From Pseudolabrys sp. (GTDB lineage: Bacteria; Pseudomonadota; Alphaproteobacteria; Rhizobiales; Xanthobacteraceae), in contig JAUXXH010000025.1 in the NCBI GenBank assembly GCA_030684935.1, positions 36,043-100,042 of the forward strand: a stretch of 64,000 nucleotides of DNA, read 5' to 3'. Each line of letters starts with the position of its first letter. The stretch's first letter is position 1. The position numbers and the translations under genes were made by a program. The notes beneath the pieces are model-generated. The model was not told where the DNA came from. It worked only from the letters and a program-made list of their open reading frames with translations, and did no database searches. Below, in pieces: positions 33,374 to 40,214 of this stretch.

Positions 33374-33439
33374 CGAATAACATAGGTTATGGGAATGGCA
33401 AGTACCATTGTTATGGGGACGGGCGATAACCTAGGTTTT
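33374..33439. promoter_or_regulatory. Immunity control region: three operators and the leftward early promoter
   Basis: Operators: ATAACATAGGTTAT (33377-33390), a degenerate site AGTACCATTGTTAT (33401-33414, 9 of 14 matches) and ATAACCTAGGTTTT (33426-33439). Centres are 24 and 25 bp apart. The leftward promoter on the minus strand is TTGCCA (33401-33396), 16 bp, TATTCG (33379-33374). The consensus palindrome ATAACCTAGGTTAT recurs exactly at 34554. Confidence 0.8.
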
Positions 33440-33451
33440 ATCCTCAGCAGG

Positions 33452-34093
33452 ATGGAACCCAAAGAAGTCATCAAGTTAGCGCGGGAGCGGAAGGGCTGGT
33501 CGCAGGAGCGACTTGCCAAGGAAGTCCGCATTTCCCAGCCGGCCATCAAGAAAATCGAGGACGGCGCCACGATCCAGTCTAAATACCTGCCTCAAATCGC
33601 GACGGCTCTGGATCTGGACCTCAACGACATCATGCCGCAGGGCCGCCCTGAGGCGGCCGCGCTTATCCCCAGAAAAGAACTCACGACCGGGGTATCCGAC
33701 TTCCCTGTGCATGCGGCTGCGGAAGGCGGAGACGGCAGCTTGATCGTTTCCAGCGACCCGGTCGACTTCATCGCCCGGCCTGCGCCGCTGGTGCATGTGC
33801 GGTCATCCTACGGCATCTTGATTGTGGGGACGTCGATGGAGCCCGAGTTTCGCCAGGGCGACACCGCGCTCGTGCATCCAGGGCTGCCGGTGATGACGGA
33901 CGAACCCCATATTTTCTACGCCGAATCAGACGGCGAAGGCCGGGCCACGATCAAGACGCTGCGGCGCCAGACCGCGGATAATTGGCTGGTCAGCCAGCAT
34001 AACCCGCCCGAGGGCGGGAAAAAGGACTTCGCGTTGTCCCGAAGGGAGTGGCAATGGGCTCACAGGGTCGTCGGCTCTTACAAGCGGCGCTAG
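33452..34093 (+). CDS. CI-like S24 family phage repressor, 213 aa
   Basis: Residues 1-70 are an XRE HTH (LARERKGWSQERLAKEVRISQPAIKKIEDG). The C-terminal S24/LexA-like domain has the serine in IVGTSMEPEFRQGDTALVHPG and the lysine in RATIKTLRR, and a possible cleavage region (FPVHAAAEGGDGS). It would maintain lysogeny by binding the adjacent operators and the one at 34554, and could be released by RecA-stimulated autocleavage. ATG 33452 follows CAGCAGG; the track start would cross the operators. It overlaps the lipoprotein gene by 40 bp. Confidence 0.92.
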   Translation: MEPKEVIKLARERKGWSQERLAKEVRISQPAIKKIEDGATIQSKYLPQIATALDLDLNDIMPQGRPEAAALIPRKELTTGVSDFPVHAAAEGGDGSLIVSSDPVDFIARPAPLVHVRSSYGILIVGTSMEPEFRQGDTALVHPGLPVMTDEPHIFYAESDGEGRATIKTLRRQTADNWLVSQHNPPEGGKKDFALSRREWQWAHRVVGSYKRR

Positions 34094-34533
34094 TTTTGAC
34101 GGCGCTGGGCGGGTGTGCGACCGCGCCGCAGGCACCGCCCGCGGTTTCGAGTGATGCGGGAAGCCCGAGGGTGACCGGCGGCGCCGTCACATACGACGAA
34201 CAAAACGGGCTCTTTCGGGGGCAGAAAACCGCAGTCCTGCAGCTCGCCATCCGCGCAATTCAGGCTAAGGGCTGGAAACTCGAACAGGTCAACGAGGGCG
34301 TCGGCATCGTTTCTTTTGAAACCGGCATCAGTCTGGGGTCTTGGAGCGGCATCGCCGCCAATCTGATCGTGATGGAGACGGCGCCTAACACCTTCCAAGT
34401 GACGGGAACAGCCAAACAGAACCTGCGGGGCGGTCAGGTCGCTGCCTTTGACATCGGCGGCGAAGCGCAGCGGGCCGTCACGGAAGCGATCACCCAGATG
34501 CGGGCCATGGCCGGTAGCGCCGATCGTCCATAA
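34054..34533 (+). CDS. Prophage lipoprotein overlapping the repressor gene, 159 aa
   Basis: A lipoprotein signal peptide with a lipobox (LTALGGCATA) starts at ATG 34054, preceded by GGGAG. The mature part is beta-rich (GIVSFETGISLGSWSGIAANLIVME and a GTAKQNLRGG turn). It overlaps the 3' end of the repressor gene by 40 bp, so it is probably made together with the repressor in the lysogen. Expression in lysogens plus an envelope location are the features of superinfection-exclusion or conversion proteins. That role is inferred. Confidence 0.8.
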   Translation: MGSQGRRLLQAALVLTALGGCATAPQAPPAVSSDAGSPRVTGGAVTYDEQNGLFRGQKTAVLQLAIRAIQAKGWKLEQVNEGVGIVSFETGISLGSWSGIAANLIVMETAPNTFQVTGTAKQNLRGGQVAAFDIGGEAQRAVTEAITQMRAMAGSADRP

Positions 34534-34542
34534 CTTTTCTTA

Positions 34543-34570
34543 TTGACATACTCATAACCTAGGTTATTCT
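34543..34570 (+). promoter_or_regulatory. Promoter of the xis-int operon with perfect repressor operator
   Basis: TTGACA (34543-34548), 16 bp and TATTCT (34565-34570) enclose the palindrome ATAACCTAGGTTAT (34554-34567). This is the same layout as the leftward early promoter, so both should be shut off by the same repressor. Confidence 0.85.
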
Positions 34571-34598
34571 CTCCCTCACCGCATAACGGGAGGGATGG

Positions 34599-34868
34599 AT
34601 GGCGAGCAGCAACATCAAGCTTGGCGACAAGGTGAAGGACACGATCTCCGGCTTTACCGGCATCGTGACCGGCGAGTTCAAGTATCTCAACGGCTGCGTC
34701 CGGCTGCAGCTCGATCCCGACAAGCTCGACAAAGACGGCAAGGTCCAAGACGGCCGCATCTTCGACATCGAGCAGTTGGCGCTGGTGAAGGCCGGCGTTC
34801 ACGCCGTCAAGTCGCCGAGCGGCGGGCCGCGCGATAACCCGGCGCAGCGCTCCAATCCCTCGCGGTGA
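34599..34868 (+). CDS. Small SH3/KOW-like phage protein, 89 aa
   Basis: ATG 34599 follows GGGAGGGATGG. The core (KLGDKVKDTISGFTGIVTGEFKYLNGCVRLQL, then RIFDIEQLALVK) resembles a single SH3/KOW barrel, common in small phage proteins. It is the first gene of the operon under the CI operator, so it should be expressed at induction. Its role is unknown. Confidence 0.75.
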   Translation: MASSNIKLGDKVKDTISGFTGIVTGEFKYLNGCVRLQLDPDKLDKDGKVQDGRIFDIEQLALVKAGVHAVKSPSGGPRDNPAQRSNPSR

Positions 34869-34928
34869 TCTTCGAAGCGCGCATTCCCATCGGGACGCGC
34901 GTCACGAAGATCATGCAGGGAGGGGAAG

Positions 34929-35117
34929 ATGGCAAAGATCACATGGACATTCGATCAAGCGCAGTCCGCATTTAGAGGCGCGCCATGTGTGTCGTCGGCC
35001 AACCGTTACGCGAAGATTGCCCGAGAATATCACCAAGATGAAATGATCGGTGACGCGACGTTGAATGCGGCATTGCGCGAGATCGACCAGTACCACATCA
35101 AATCGGCGTGCGCGTGA
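34929..35117 (+). CDS. Hypothetical phage protein, 62 aa
   Basis: A strong AGGGAGGGG site precedes ATG 34929. The protein is helical (KITWTFDQAQSAFRGAPCVS, REYHQDEMIGDATLNAALREID). Its stop overlaps the next start as TGATG. No family is recognised. Confidence 0.65.
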   Translation: MAKITWTFDQAQSAFRGAPCVSSANRYAKIAREYHQDEMIGDATLNAALREIDQYHIKSACA

Positions 35118-35434
35118 TGTCACGGCCTTGCGAGTGCCCGAAGTGCGGCGCTGATATCAGCGATTCTTGGCAAGAGGCAGAGTTGGACGTTGGCCTTAAC
35201 GCCGGCTGGTTCTGCGATGCGTGTGATTTTGGCGTCGGCGATGATGGCGGTTATGATCCGATGGATGGCGACGTGCCGATCATGTCAGCTGCGGAGTTTC
35301 GCGGCGGCAGGCCGCTCGGGACTCCTATCTCGCAGCTTTCGGGCCAGCCAGGCAATCCCAATGATTTGAACGACCCGCGCCACGCTGGCTATGCCGAGTT
35401 CTGCCGCATCGCCCGATCATGGGGCCACGACTGA
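35117..35434 (+). CDS. Zinc-ribbon phage protein, 105 aa
   Basis: The N-terminus carries CECPKCGADISDSW and then WFCDACDFGVG, a two-CxxC ribbon. The rest is Gly/Asp/Pro-rich and probably disordered, with GYAEFCRIARSWG at the end. It is translationally coupled to its neighbours (TGATG upstream, one-base gap downstream). Function is not recognised. Confidence 0.7.
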   Translation: MSRPCECPKCGADISDSWQEAELDVGLNAGWFCDACDFGVGDDGGYDPMDGDVPIMSAAEFRGGRPLGTPISQLSGQPGNPNDLNDPRHAGYAEFCRIARSWGHD

Positions 35435-35435
35435 A

Positions 35436-36344
35436 ATGCCCCTCCCCTTTCCCATCCCCGCCGGCACTTCCGCATCCCCCATTGCCCCCGCCGGCGGTGA
35501 CGCGCCGTGGCCTGCCGAGAACAACCCGACTCGGTCAAAGGTCACGGCGCACCTTCCTTTGTTCGGTTGTTGCGTCGCGTCAGTTCTGTTCACAGCCACG
35601 CTGATTAACACGCTGGCTGTCGTGGCGTCCGTATCTCCGGCTGCACTCGATCATGTGGCGTATCGATCGGTGCAGCCGGAGGCTGTTTGTAGCGTAACCA
35701 GTGGAGTTTGTGACATGCGTACACGTTTGCTCAGCCGGAATTCACCCGCGCTGCGGATGACCGTCGATCAATTGCGCGAGTCGCTGACCGTGAAGGATCG
35801 GCCATGGGGCCGGGTTCTGTCGAAGGAAGAGGTTGCCGAGAATGCGCGGGCGCGCGCCGCCCGGCATGACCTCTCGACATTCACCGATGCCGACAAACTG
35901 GCCATCATGGCGGCGAGCGCGGACATCCGGCATCAGATGATCTGGCATGTGCTGCGGCGGGAGTATTCCGCCTCCCCGTTCACCTGGGGCACCTTCGCAG
36001 GCTTGCGCGAGCGCGGGCTTGCGGCGCGGATCAACGACGGCAACCTGCACACGCTGACGCCGGCGGCGTCCGAACTCGCCGACCTGATCGCCGATGAGCT
36101 TGTCGAGACCCGCGACGTCCATTCGCCCTACACGTCCGGCAAATACAAGACATCGGTAACGTTGCGCTGCACCTGCGGATGGTCCTGCGCCATCGTAGCC
36201 GGCGACCGCATGCACCTGAAAACAGCGCGGGCGCATTCCGAACACATGACCGAACTCAAGGCGAAGCGAGCGTTGCTCGCGACGGCGGACGCCAATGCCA
36301 CAGCGTTGGCGCCGTATGAGCAAGGCGCAGAGAGACAAGGATAA
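35436..36344 (+). CDS. Phage protein with possible N-terminal membrane segment, 302 aa
   Basis: From ATG 35436 the protein has a Pro-rich start, one hydrophobic segment (FGCCVASVLFTATLINTLAVVASV) and, from about residue 120, a soluble part with a winged-helix-like region (MIWHVLRREYSASPFTWGTF, LRERGLAARI) and a CTCGWSC motif. An inner ATG at 35715 follows AGTGGAG and would give a soluble protein only; the two may even be separate genes that have fused. No family is recognised. Confidence 0.55.
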   Translation: MPLPFPIPAGTSASPIAPAGGDAPWPAENNPTRSKVTAHLPLFGCCVASVLFTATLINTLAVVASVSPAALDHVAYRSVQPEAVCSVTSGVCDMRTRLLSRNSPALRMTVDQLRESLTVKDRPWGRVLSKEEVAENARARAARHDLSTFTDADKLAIMAASADIRHQMIWHVLRREYSASPFTWGTFAGLRERGLAARINDGNLHTLTPAASELADLIADELVETRDVHSPYTSGKYKTSVTLRCTCGWSCAIVAGDRMHLKTARAHSEHMTELKAKRALLATADANATALAPYEQGAERQG

Positions 36345-36347
36345 CCA

Positions 36348-36707
36348 ATGCCCGCCGGGTTGAACGTCAACCTTACCAACCCTCCCGGCGGACAGGAGCC
36401 GGCGCCAGCCTTACGGATGGCGTCGGCTCATTCGGACAGACGGCCTCCCGCCATCACGCCCCTGGTGCTGGCCGCGTTGCCAGAGGCAGGCGCACCGCCT
36501 TTGTGTGCATCGGCGATTCACAAGTCCATCGGGTTCGGATCGCGGATGACGGTGAAGCATGCGCTTGAGGAATTGCGCCGCAACGGCCGCGTGGTGTCCG
36601 AGCTGACGATCATCCGCGGGCAGATACAGAAGCGGCTCTATGCGAAGGCGCCGGTTGCGGATGACTTCGAGGCATCAACGCTGGTTTATGGGGATGGTGA
36701 ACTGTGA
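36348..36707 (+). CDS. Winged-helix-like phage protein, 119 aa
   Basis: The core (ITPLVLAALPEAGAPPLCASAIHKSIGFGSRMTVKHALEELRRNGRVV) fits a winged helix that opens with a three-helix bundle. It lies in the xis-int operon and shares GTGA with the next gene. Likely a DNA-binding protein; target unknown. Confidence 0.6.
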   Translation: MPAGLNVNLTNPPGGQEPAPALRMASAHSDRRPPAITPLVLAALPEAGAPPLCASAIHKSIGFGSRMTVKHALEELRRNGRVVSELTIIRGQIQKRLYAKAPVADDFEASTLVYGDGEL

Positions 36708-36940
36708 AGAATCGTCTCTCCGATTTGAACGACCACCTGTTCGCACAGATCGAGCGGCTTTCCGATGAGGACTTGAGCCCGGAGAAACTTGAACAGGAAG
36801 GCAAGCGGGCTGCGGCAATTGTTTCGCTTGCCGATCAGGTCATCCGCAATGCCAGCCTTAAAATTCAGGCGGCGAAAATTCTGTCGGATCACGGCATCGA
36901 CCCCTCGAAGCATCTGATAATCGAGGACAAGAAGCCGTGA
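36704..36940 (+). CDS. Small helical phage protein, 78 aa
   Basis: GTG 36704 overlaps the preceding stop. The chain (LSPEKLEQEGKRAAAIVSLADQVIRNASLKIQAAKIL) is amphipathic and helical. Very similar short proteins commonly precede HNH genes in alphaproteobacterial prophages, which suggests a partner of the next gene. No biochemical role is known to me. Confidence 0.7.
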   Translation: MKNRLSDLNDHLFAQIERLSDEDLSPEKLEQEGKRAAAIVSLADQVIRNASLKIQAAKILSDHGIDPSKHLIIEDKKP

Positions 36941-37563
36941 AAGGAACACCGATCAGATATTCCAAACCGGAAATGCGATGGCTCTGGCTCAATCGGAAGA
37001 TGGTCATCGGAGATTATCACGCTGGTTTCTGCGCCAAGTTCGGACGCAAGGACGTGACGGCGACCAACCTTAATGCGCTTCGAAAGCGCAAGGGATGGAA
37101 GACTGGGCGTTCCGGCTGCTTCGTCAAGGGCATCGTCCCCGCGAACAAGGGCAAGACAATGCCCTATCATCCAAACTCGGCGCGCACCCGGTTTAAGAAA
37201 GGCAACCTGCCTCACAACACCAACTATGCCGGCCATGAACGCGTCTCAAAAGACGGGTACGTGGAGATCAGCGTGCAGCAGACAAATCCGCACACAGGAT
37301 TTGAGCGCCGCTATGTGCTTAAGCACCGATGGATTTGGGAACAGGCCAACGGGCCGATACCTGAGGGCATGTGCCTGAAATGCAAAGGCGACCAACTCAA
37401 TACTGATCCGGCGAACTGGGAGTTGGTGCCGCGCGCATTGCTTCCGCGGCTCAATGGTCGGTTCGGTCGAGGTTATGACGCGGCACCGGCCGAGCTAAAG
37501 CCGACCATCATGGCCGTTGCTAAACTTGAACATCATCTTCGTGAAAAGCAGGCGGACAAATGA
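36937..37563 (+). CDS. HNH_3-type endonuclease, 208 aa
   Basis: An N-terminal HTH-like region (WLNRKMVIGDYHAGFCAKFG, VTATNLNALRKRKGW) resembles the target-recognition part of phage HNH proteins. The C-terminal nuclease has KHRWIWEQANGPIPEGMCLK and DQLNTDPANWELV, in which the usual second His is replaced by Lys-Cys-Lys, so activity is uncertain. GTG 36937 overlaps the upstream stop. Confidence 0.75.
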   Translation: MKGTPIRYSKPEMRWLWLNRKMVIGDYHAGFCAKFGRKDVTATNLNALRKRKGWKTGRSGCFVKGIVPANKGKTMPYHPNSARTRFKKGNLPHNTNYAGHERVSKDGYVEISVQQTNPHTGFERRYVLKHRWIWEQANGPIPEGMCLKCKGDQLNTDPANWELVPRALLPRLNGRFGRGYDAAPAELKPTIMAVAKLEHHLREKQADK

Positions 37564-37949
37564 CCCGCCTCAACTTCACAACCGACACCCAGCGCCAGGC
37601 ACTCGCACGGTCGAAAGGCATCTGCGAATGCCACCTGATCCCGCATGTGTTCAAGGTCTTCTGCGGCCTGCCGCTGGGCAATGCCAACACGTTCTTCGAG
37701 CACATCGATCCGGACGGCCTGCGCAAGGACAATTCGCTGTCGAACTGCGCGGTACTCACGCGGACGTGCTGGAAGTTCAAGACGCACCGATTCGATCAAC
37801 CCGTCGTCGCGCGGGCGAAGCGCATATCCGACAAGCACAACGGGGTCAAAGACCCGTGGCGCCAGCAACTCCCGGGCGGCCGCGATTCCTTCCTCAAAAA
37901 GAAGATCAACGGTCGGGTCGTTATCAGGGCAACGGGGGAGAGAGCGTGA
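37560..37949 (+). CDS. HNH endonuclease-like protein, 129 aa
   Basis: The chain has ARSKGICECHLIPHVFKVFC and FFEHIDPDGLRKDNSLSNCAVLTRTCWKFKT, in which EHIDPD, N and CWKFKT correspond to the HNH core. It differs from the preceding HNH gene and both are packed with xis and int. It ends in GTGA overlap with the excisionase gene. It may act in recombination or be a domesticated homing nuclease. Confidence 0.7.
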   Translation: MTRLNFTTDTQRQALARSKGICECHLIPHVFKVFCGLPLGNANTFFEHIDPDGLRKDNSLSNCAVLTRTCWKFKTHRFDQPVVARAKRISDKHNGVKDPWRQQLPGGRDSFLKKKINGRVVIRATGERA

Positions 37950-38404
37950 ACCAGCGCCCGGCAGGTCTGGTGTTCCTGAGCGAGTCCGACATCCTCGCCG
38001 GCTGGCCCATGCTGACCGCCGGAGAGCTGAAGCGAGCCCGGAAGGCCAATCCGCCGTTGATATCGTTCTATGATTTCCCCAAACGCCAGGGCGGGCCTTG
38101 CTGCACGGCCGAACAAGTGCAGGAATACGTCGACCGAACATATTTGAGGGGTTCCGAATGCCGAGCCGCCGCCAGCAGCCCGCGCCAGCCCGATTCCAGA
38201 TCGGGGAATACTACCTCGATCAGCCCCATCGCGATCATGGAGGCAACTGGTACGCCTGCCGCTATGACGCCGACACTCGAACGACACGCCGCCGAAGCCT
38301 TGGCACAGCAGATTTCGAGGCCGCAAAGATCAAGCTCGCTACGCTTATTGCAGCGGCCCCGAAGGCATCGAGGGAAGGATCGCGTGGCCCTGGTGAAGTC
38401 ATGA
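37946..38404 (+). CDS. Excisionase-like MerR-type HTH protein, up to 152 aa
   Basis: GTG 37946 overlaps the HNH stop. Residues 1-70 (LVFLSESDILAGWPMLTAGELKRARKAN and a tail with CCTAEQVQEYVDRTYL) match small winged-helix excisionases. The frame then stays open for another 80 residues overlapping the integrase start; that part is Ser/Arg-rich and may be a non-conserved extension. Its place immediately before int supports a recombination directionality role. Confidence 0.65.
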   Translation: MNQRPAGLVFLSESDILAGWPMLTAGELKRARKANPPLISFYDFPKRQGGPCCTAEQVQEYVDRTYLRGSECRAAASSPRQPDSRSGNTTSISPIAIMEATGTPAAMTPTLERHAAEALAQQISRPQRSSSLRLLQRPRRHRGKDRVALVKS

Positions 38405-39558
38405 CGGTCGCCGTCCTCAAAGCCTACCTTGACGACCACGCCACATCGATCGCATCCGAAGACGTCGCGGTGCGCGCCGTCGAACTGTTCACCGAGCATC
38501 TGCGCAACATCGGCCAGATCGCCGCGCCGGTTTCGTTCTGGACGCCGTCGCAGCAACTTGAATGCGCCCGCTGGCTGCACACCGAATTCAAGCACGGCGC
38601 CGGCGGCATCGCCCGGCTGTTCAACGTGATGCGCTCCGCCTTCATTGACGCGTGCCAGGTCAAGATGCGCATCGACCCGATCGGCACGCAGGTCGAGACC
38701 GCGCTGATGGCGTCGGCGCCGGTCGTCGTCATGCGGCAGGACCGCGTCGCGAAAGAACTTGGCATCGCCGCGCGCCCGGCGCGGCGCAAGACATTGTCGC
38801 TCGATCAGATGGCGCAGGTGCTCGACGCCATCGAGACCGAACATCTGTTCCGGTTTGCCATCGCCGAACTGTGCACCTGGGCACGGCCGCAGGCGATCAT
38901 CGACTTCGATCCGGCTACGCAGATCGACTGGACCGAGACGACGATCGACCTTGCGCCGGTCGGCTGGCGTCCGACAAAGAAGCGCCGGCCGCGCCAGCCC
39001 TTGACGCAATGCCTTGCCGACTGGGTTGTGAAGTGGACGGCCGATGACGAGGCGAAGCGCGTTGCCGAGCTGCGTGCCGGCCGGACGCCGCCAGCGAAGG
39101 GCTTGCTGGTCTACAAGCGCCAGCGCGTCAAGACGACGAAGCAGGCATGGCGGCGCATCGGCCGGGATCTCGAGATACCGGGATTTTCGCAGTACAGCTT
39201 CCGGCACTTCATGGCCGATCAGACCAAGATGCTTTTCCGCGGCATCGCGCGTGAGCAGCGGTCGCAATGGCTCGGCCACGTCGTGCGCGACGGATCGAGG
39301 ACCACGGACAACTACGAGGGCGACGATCCGATGGCGCTGGCCGACGTCGCGCTGGCGACGGATTGCATCATCGCGCTGCTCGCCGAGCGGTGCGCGCGAC
39401 CGCTTTTCGCGATTGAACTGCGATTGAACCGGGCGGACCTTGAAGCGATCGGTGCGCGGGTGATGCCGAAAGTGGCCGTAAAACCGGGGAAAAGTGGTGG
39501 GCGCGACAGGGATCGAACCTGTGACCCCCTCCATGTCAAGGAGGTGCTCTCCCGCTGA
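38158..39558 (+). CDS. int: Tyrosine integrase, 466 aa, C-terminus read from the tRNA gene
   Basis: The catalytic half has the box I Arg in LCTWARPQAI, a box II SFRHFMADQ, the LGHVVRDGS segment and the nucleophile in TTDNYEG. The N-terminal 100 residues would be the arm-binding domain and residues 120-200 the core-binding domain. ATG 38158 follows GAGGGG. The last 20 or so residues (GGRDRDRTCDPLHVKEVLSR) are the antisense translation of tRNA-Val, so the attachment site supplies the stop codon. The enzyme integrates and excises the prophage at that tRNA. Confidence 0.92.
   Translation: MPSRRQQPAPARFQIGEYYLDQPHRDHGGNWYACRYDADTRTTRRRSLGTADFEAAKIKLATLIAAAPKASREGSRGPGEVMTVAVLKAYLDDHATSIASEDVAVRAVELFTEHLRNIGQIAAPVSFWTPSQQLECARWLHTEFKHGAGGIARLFNVMRSAFIDACQVKMRIDPIGTQVETALMASAPVVVMRQDRVAKELGIAARPARRKTLSLDQMAQVLDAIETEHLFRFAIAELCTWARPQAIIDFDPATQIDWTETTIDLAPVGWRPTKKRRPRQPLTQCLADWVVKWTADDEAKRVAELRAGRTPPAKGLLVYKRQRVKTTKQAWRRIGRDLEIPGFSQYSFRHFMADQTKMLFRGIAREQRSQWLGHVVRDGSRTTDNYEGDDPMALADVALATDCIIALLAERCARPLFAIELRLNRADLEAIGARVMPKVAVKPGKSGGRDRDRTCDPLHVKEVLSR
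39495..39535. other. Right attachment site (attR) region in tRNA-Val
   Basis: Tyrosine integrases of this kind recombine within the 3' half of tRNA genes. The prophage enters from the left, and the tRNA remains intact on the host side, so the common core must lie between the anticodon stem and the 3' end. The exact core cannot be given because attL is outside the window. Confidence 0.65.
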
Positions 39559-39569
39559 GCTACGCGCCC
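39495..39569 (-). tRNA. tRNA-Val(GAC)
   Basis: The minus strand reads GGGCGCG at the 5' end, the D-arm TAGCTCAGCGGGAGAGC, an anticodon loop TTGACAT with anticodon GAC in a CCTCC/GGAGG stem, the T-arm GGTTCGATCC and CGCGCCC closing the acceptor stem, then ACCA. All stems pair. The 3' half of the gene is the prophage attachment site. Confidence 0.97.
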
Positions 39570-39674
39570 GTTACCGGAGATGGTCTATCGGCTCCAAACT
39601 GGCGAGGCAAGTCGTTTGCACGGCCCCCATGGCCGTGGCCCGCCCCCGGGGGGCAGGCCCGCGAGCCCGGCCGG

Positions 39675-40034
39675 TCAGGCCGCCAGCATCTTGTTCACTT
39701 CGTTGACCAGGTCGCGCAGGTGGATCGGCTTGGACAGCACCTTGGCCTGCTTCGGGGCGGTGGAATCGGCGTTGAGCGCCACCGCCGCAAACCCGGTGAT
39801 GAACATGATCTTGATGTCCGGATCGAGTTCGGCGGCCCGGCGGGCCAGCTCGATCCCGTCCATTTCCGGCATCACGATATCGGTCAGCAGCAGTTCGAAC
39901 GGTTCTTCGCGCAGACGCTGGTAGGCCGACAGCCCATTGTCATAGGACGTGACATCGAAACCGGCATTTTGCAGGGCCTTGACCAGGAAGCGACGCATAT
40001 CGTTGTCGTCTTCCGCCAGCAGGATCTTCGACAT
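39675..40034 (-). CDS. cpdR: Response regulator CpdR, 119 aa
   Basis: A stand-alone receiver domain with the phosphorylation site D52 in LLLTDIVMPEMDG, acidic pocket at LLAEDDND and Lys in VLSKPIHL. CpdR controls ClpXP-dependent proteolysis of cell-cycle proteins in Alphaproteobacteria; when unphosphorylated it helps ClpXP locate to the pole. Length and sequence (MSKILLAEDDNDMRRFL) match rhizobial CpdR closely. It lies 105 bp beyond the prophage attachment tRNA. Confidence 0.9.
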   Translation of the reverse strand: MSKILLAEDDNDMRRFLVKALQNAGFDVTSYDNGLSAYQRLREEPFELLLTDIVMPEMDGIELARRAAELDPDIKIMFITGFAAVALNADSTAPKQAKVLSKPIHLRDLVNEVNKMLAA

Positions 40035-40214
40035 TTACGCTACGCCCCGTCCGTTCCGGCCTGAAAACCCGGCCCCAGCCAACCCATAAGACCCAAGTCA
40101 GGTAAATTTCGAGTGAACCGAAACCATGGCTTGGCATTGTCACCCGGCGCATAGACAATAGACCGTATCAGGCCCCTGCACCCGAAATTCTTGCGATGGT
40201 ATTGCTCTCAGCCA

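Larger units (their letters stand above)
1..39569. mobile_element. Temperate siphovirus-like prophage integrated in tRNA-Val (left end outside window)
   Basis: This is a continuous set of phage genes: integrase, excisionase-like protein, CI/Cro pair, replication genes, terminase, HK97-fold capsid, portal, tail tube, tail chaperone, tape measure and tail-tip proteins. The right boundary is the tRNA-Val gene, which the integrase reading frame enters. No attL, lysis cassette or tail-fibre end is visible, so the element continues to the left of base 1. All lytic genes run leftward; repressor, lipoprotein and the xis-int operon run rightward. The gene set appears complete for capsid and tail assembly apart from lysis. 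Odd lesions (a methyltransferase without motif I, one frameshifted small gene) leave open whether it is still inducible. Confidence 0.95.

Noticed and set aside
1-39569. Reverse transcriptase, retron, diversity-generating element or toxin-antitoxin pair
   Set aside because: Searched by eye for RT motifs, variable/template repeats and typical toxin genes; none were seen. The YdaS-like HTH is in the cro position and lacks a partner toxin.
39494-39706. ORF beginning MVGATGIEPVTPS
   Set aside because: This is a translation of the antisense strand of tRNA-Val, a known annotation artefact, and it continues into non-coding sequence.
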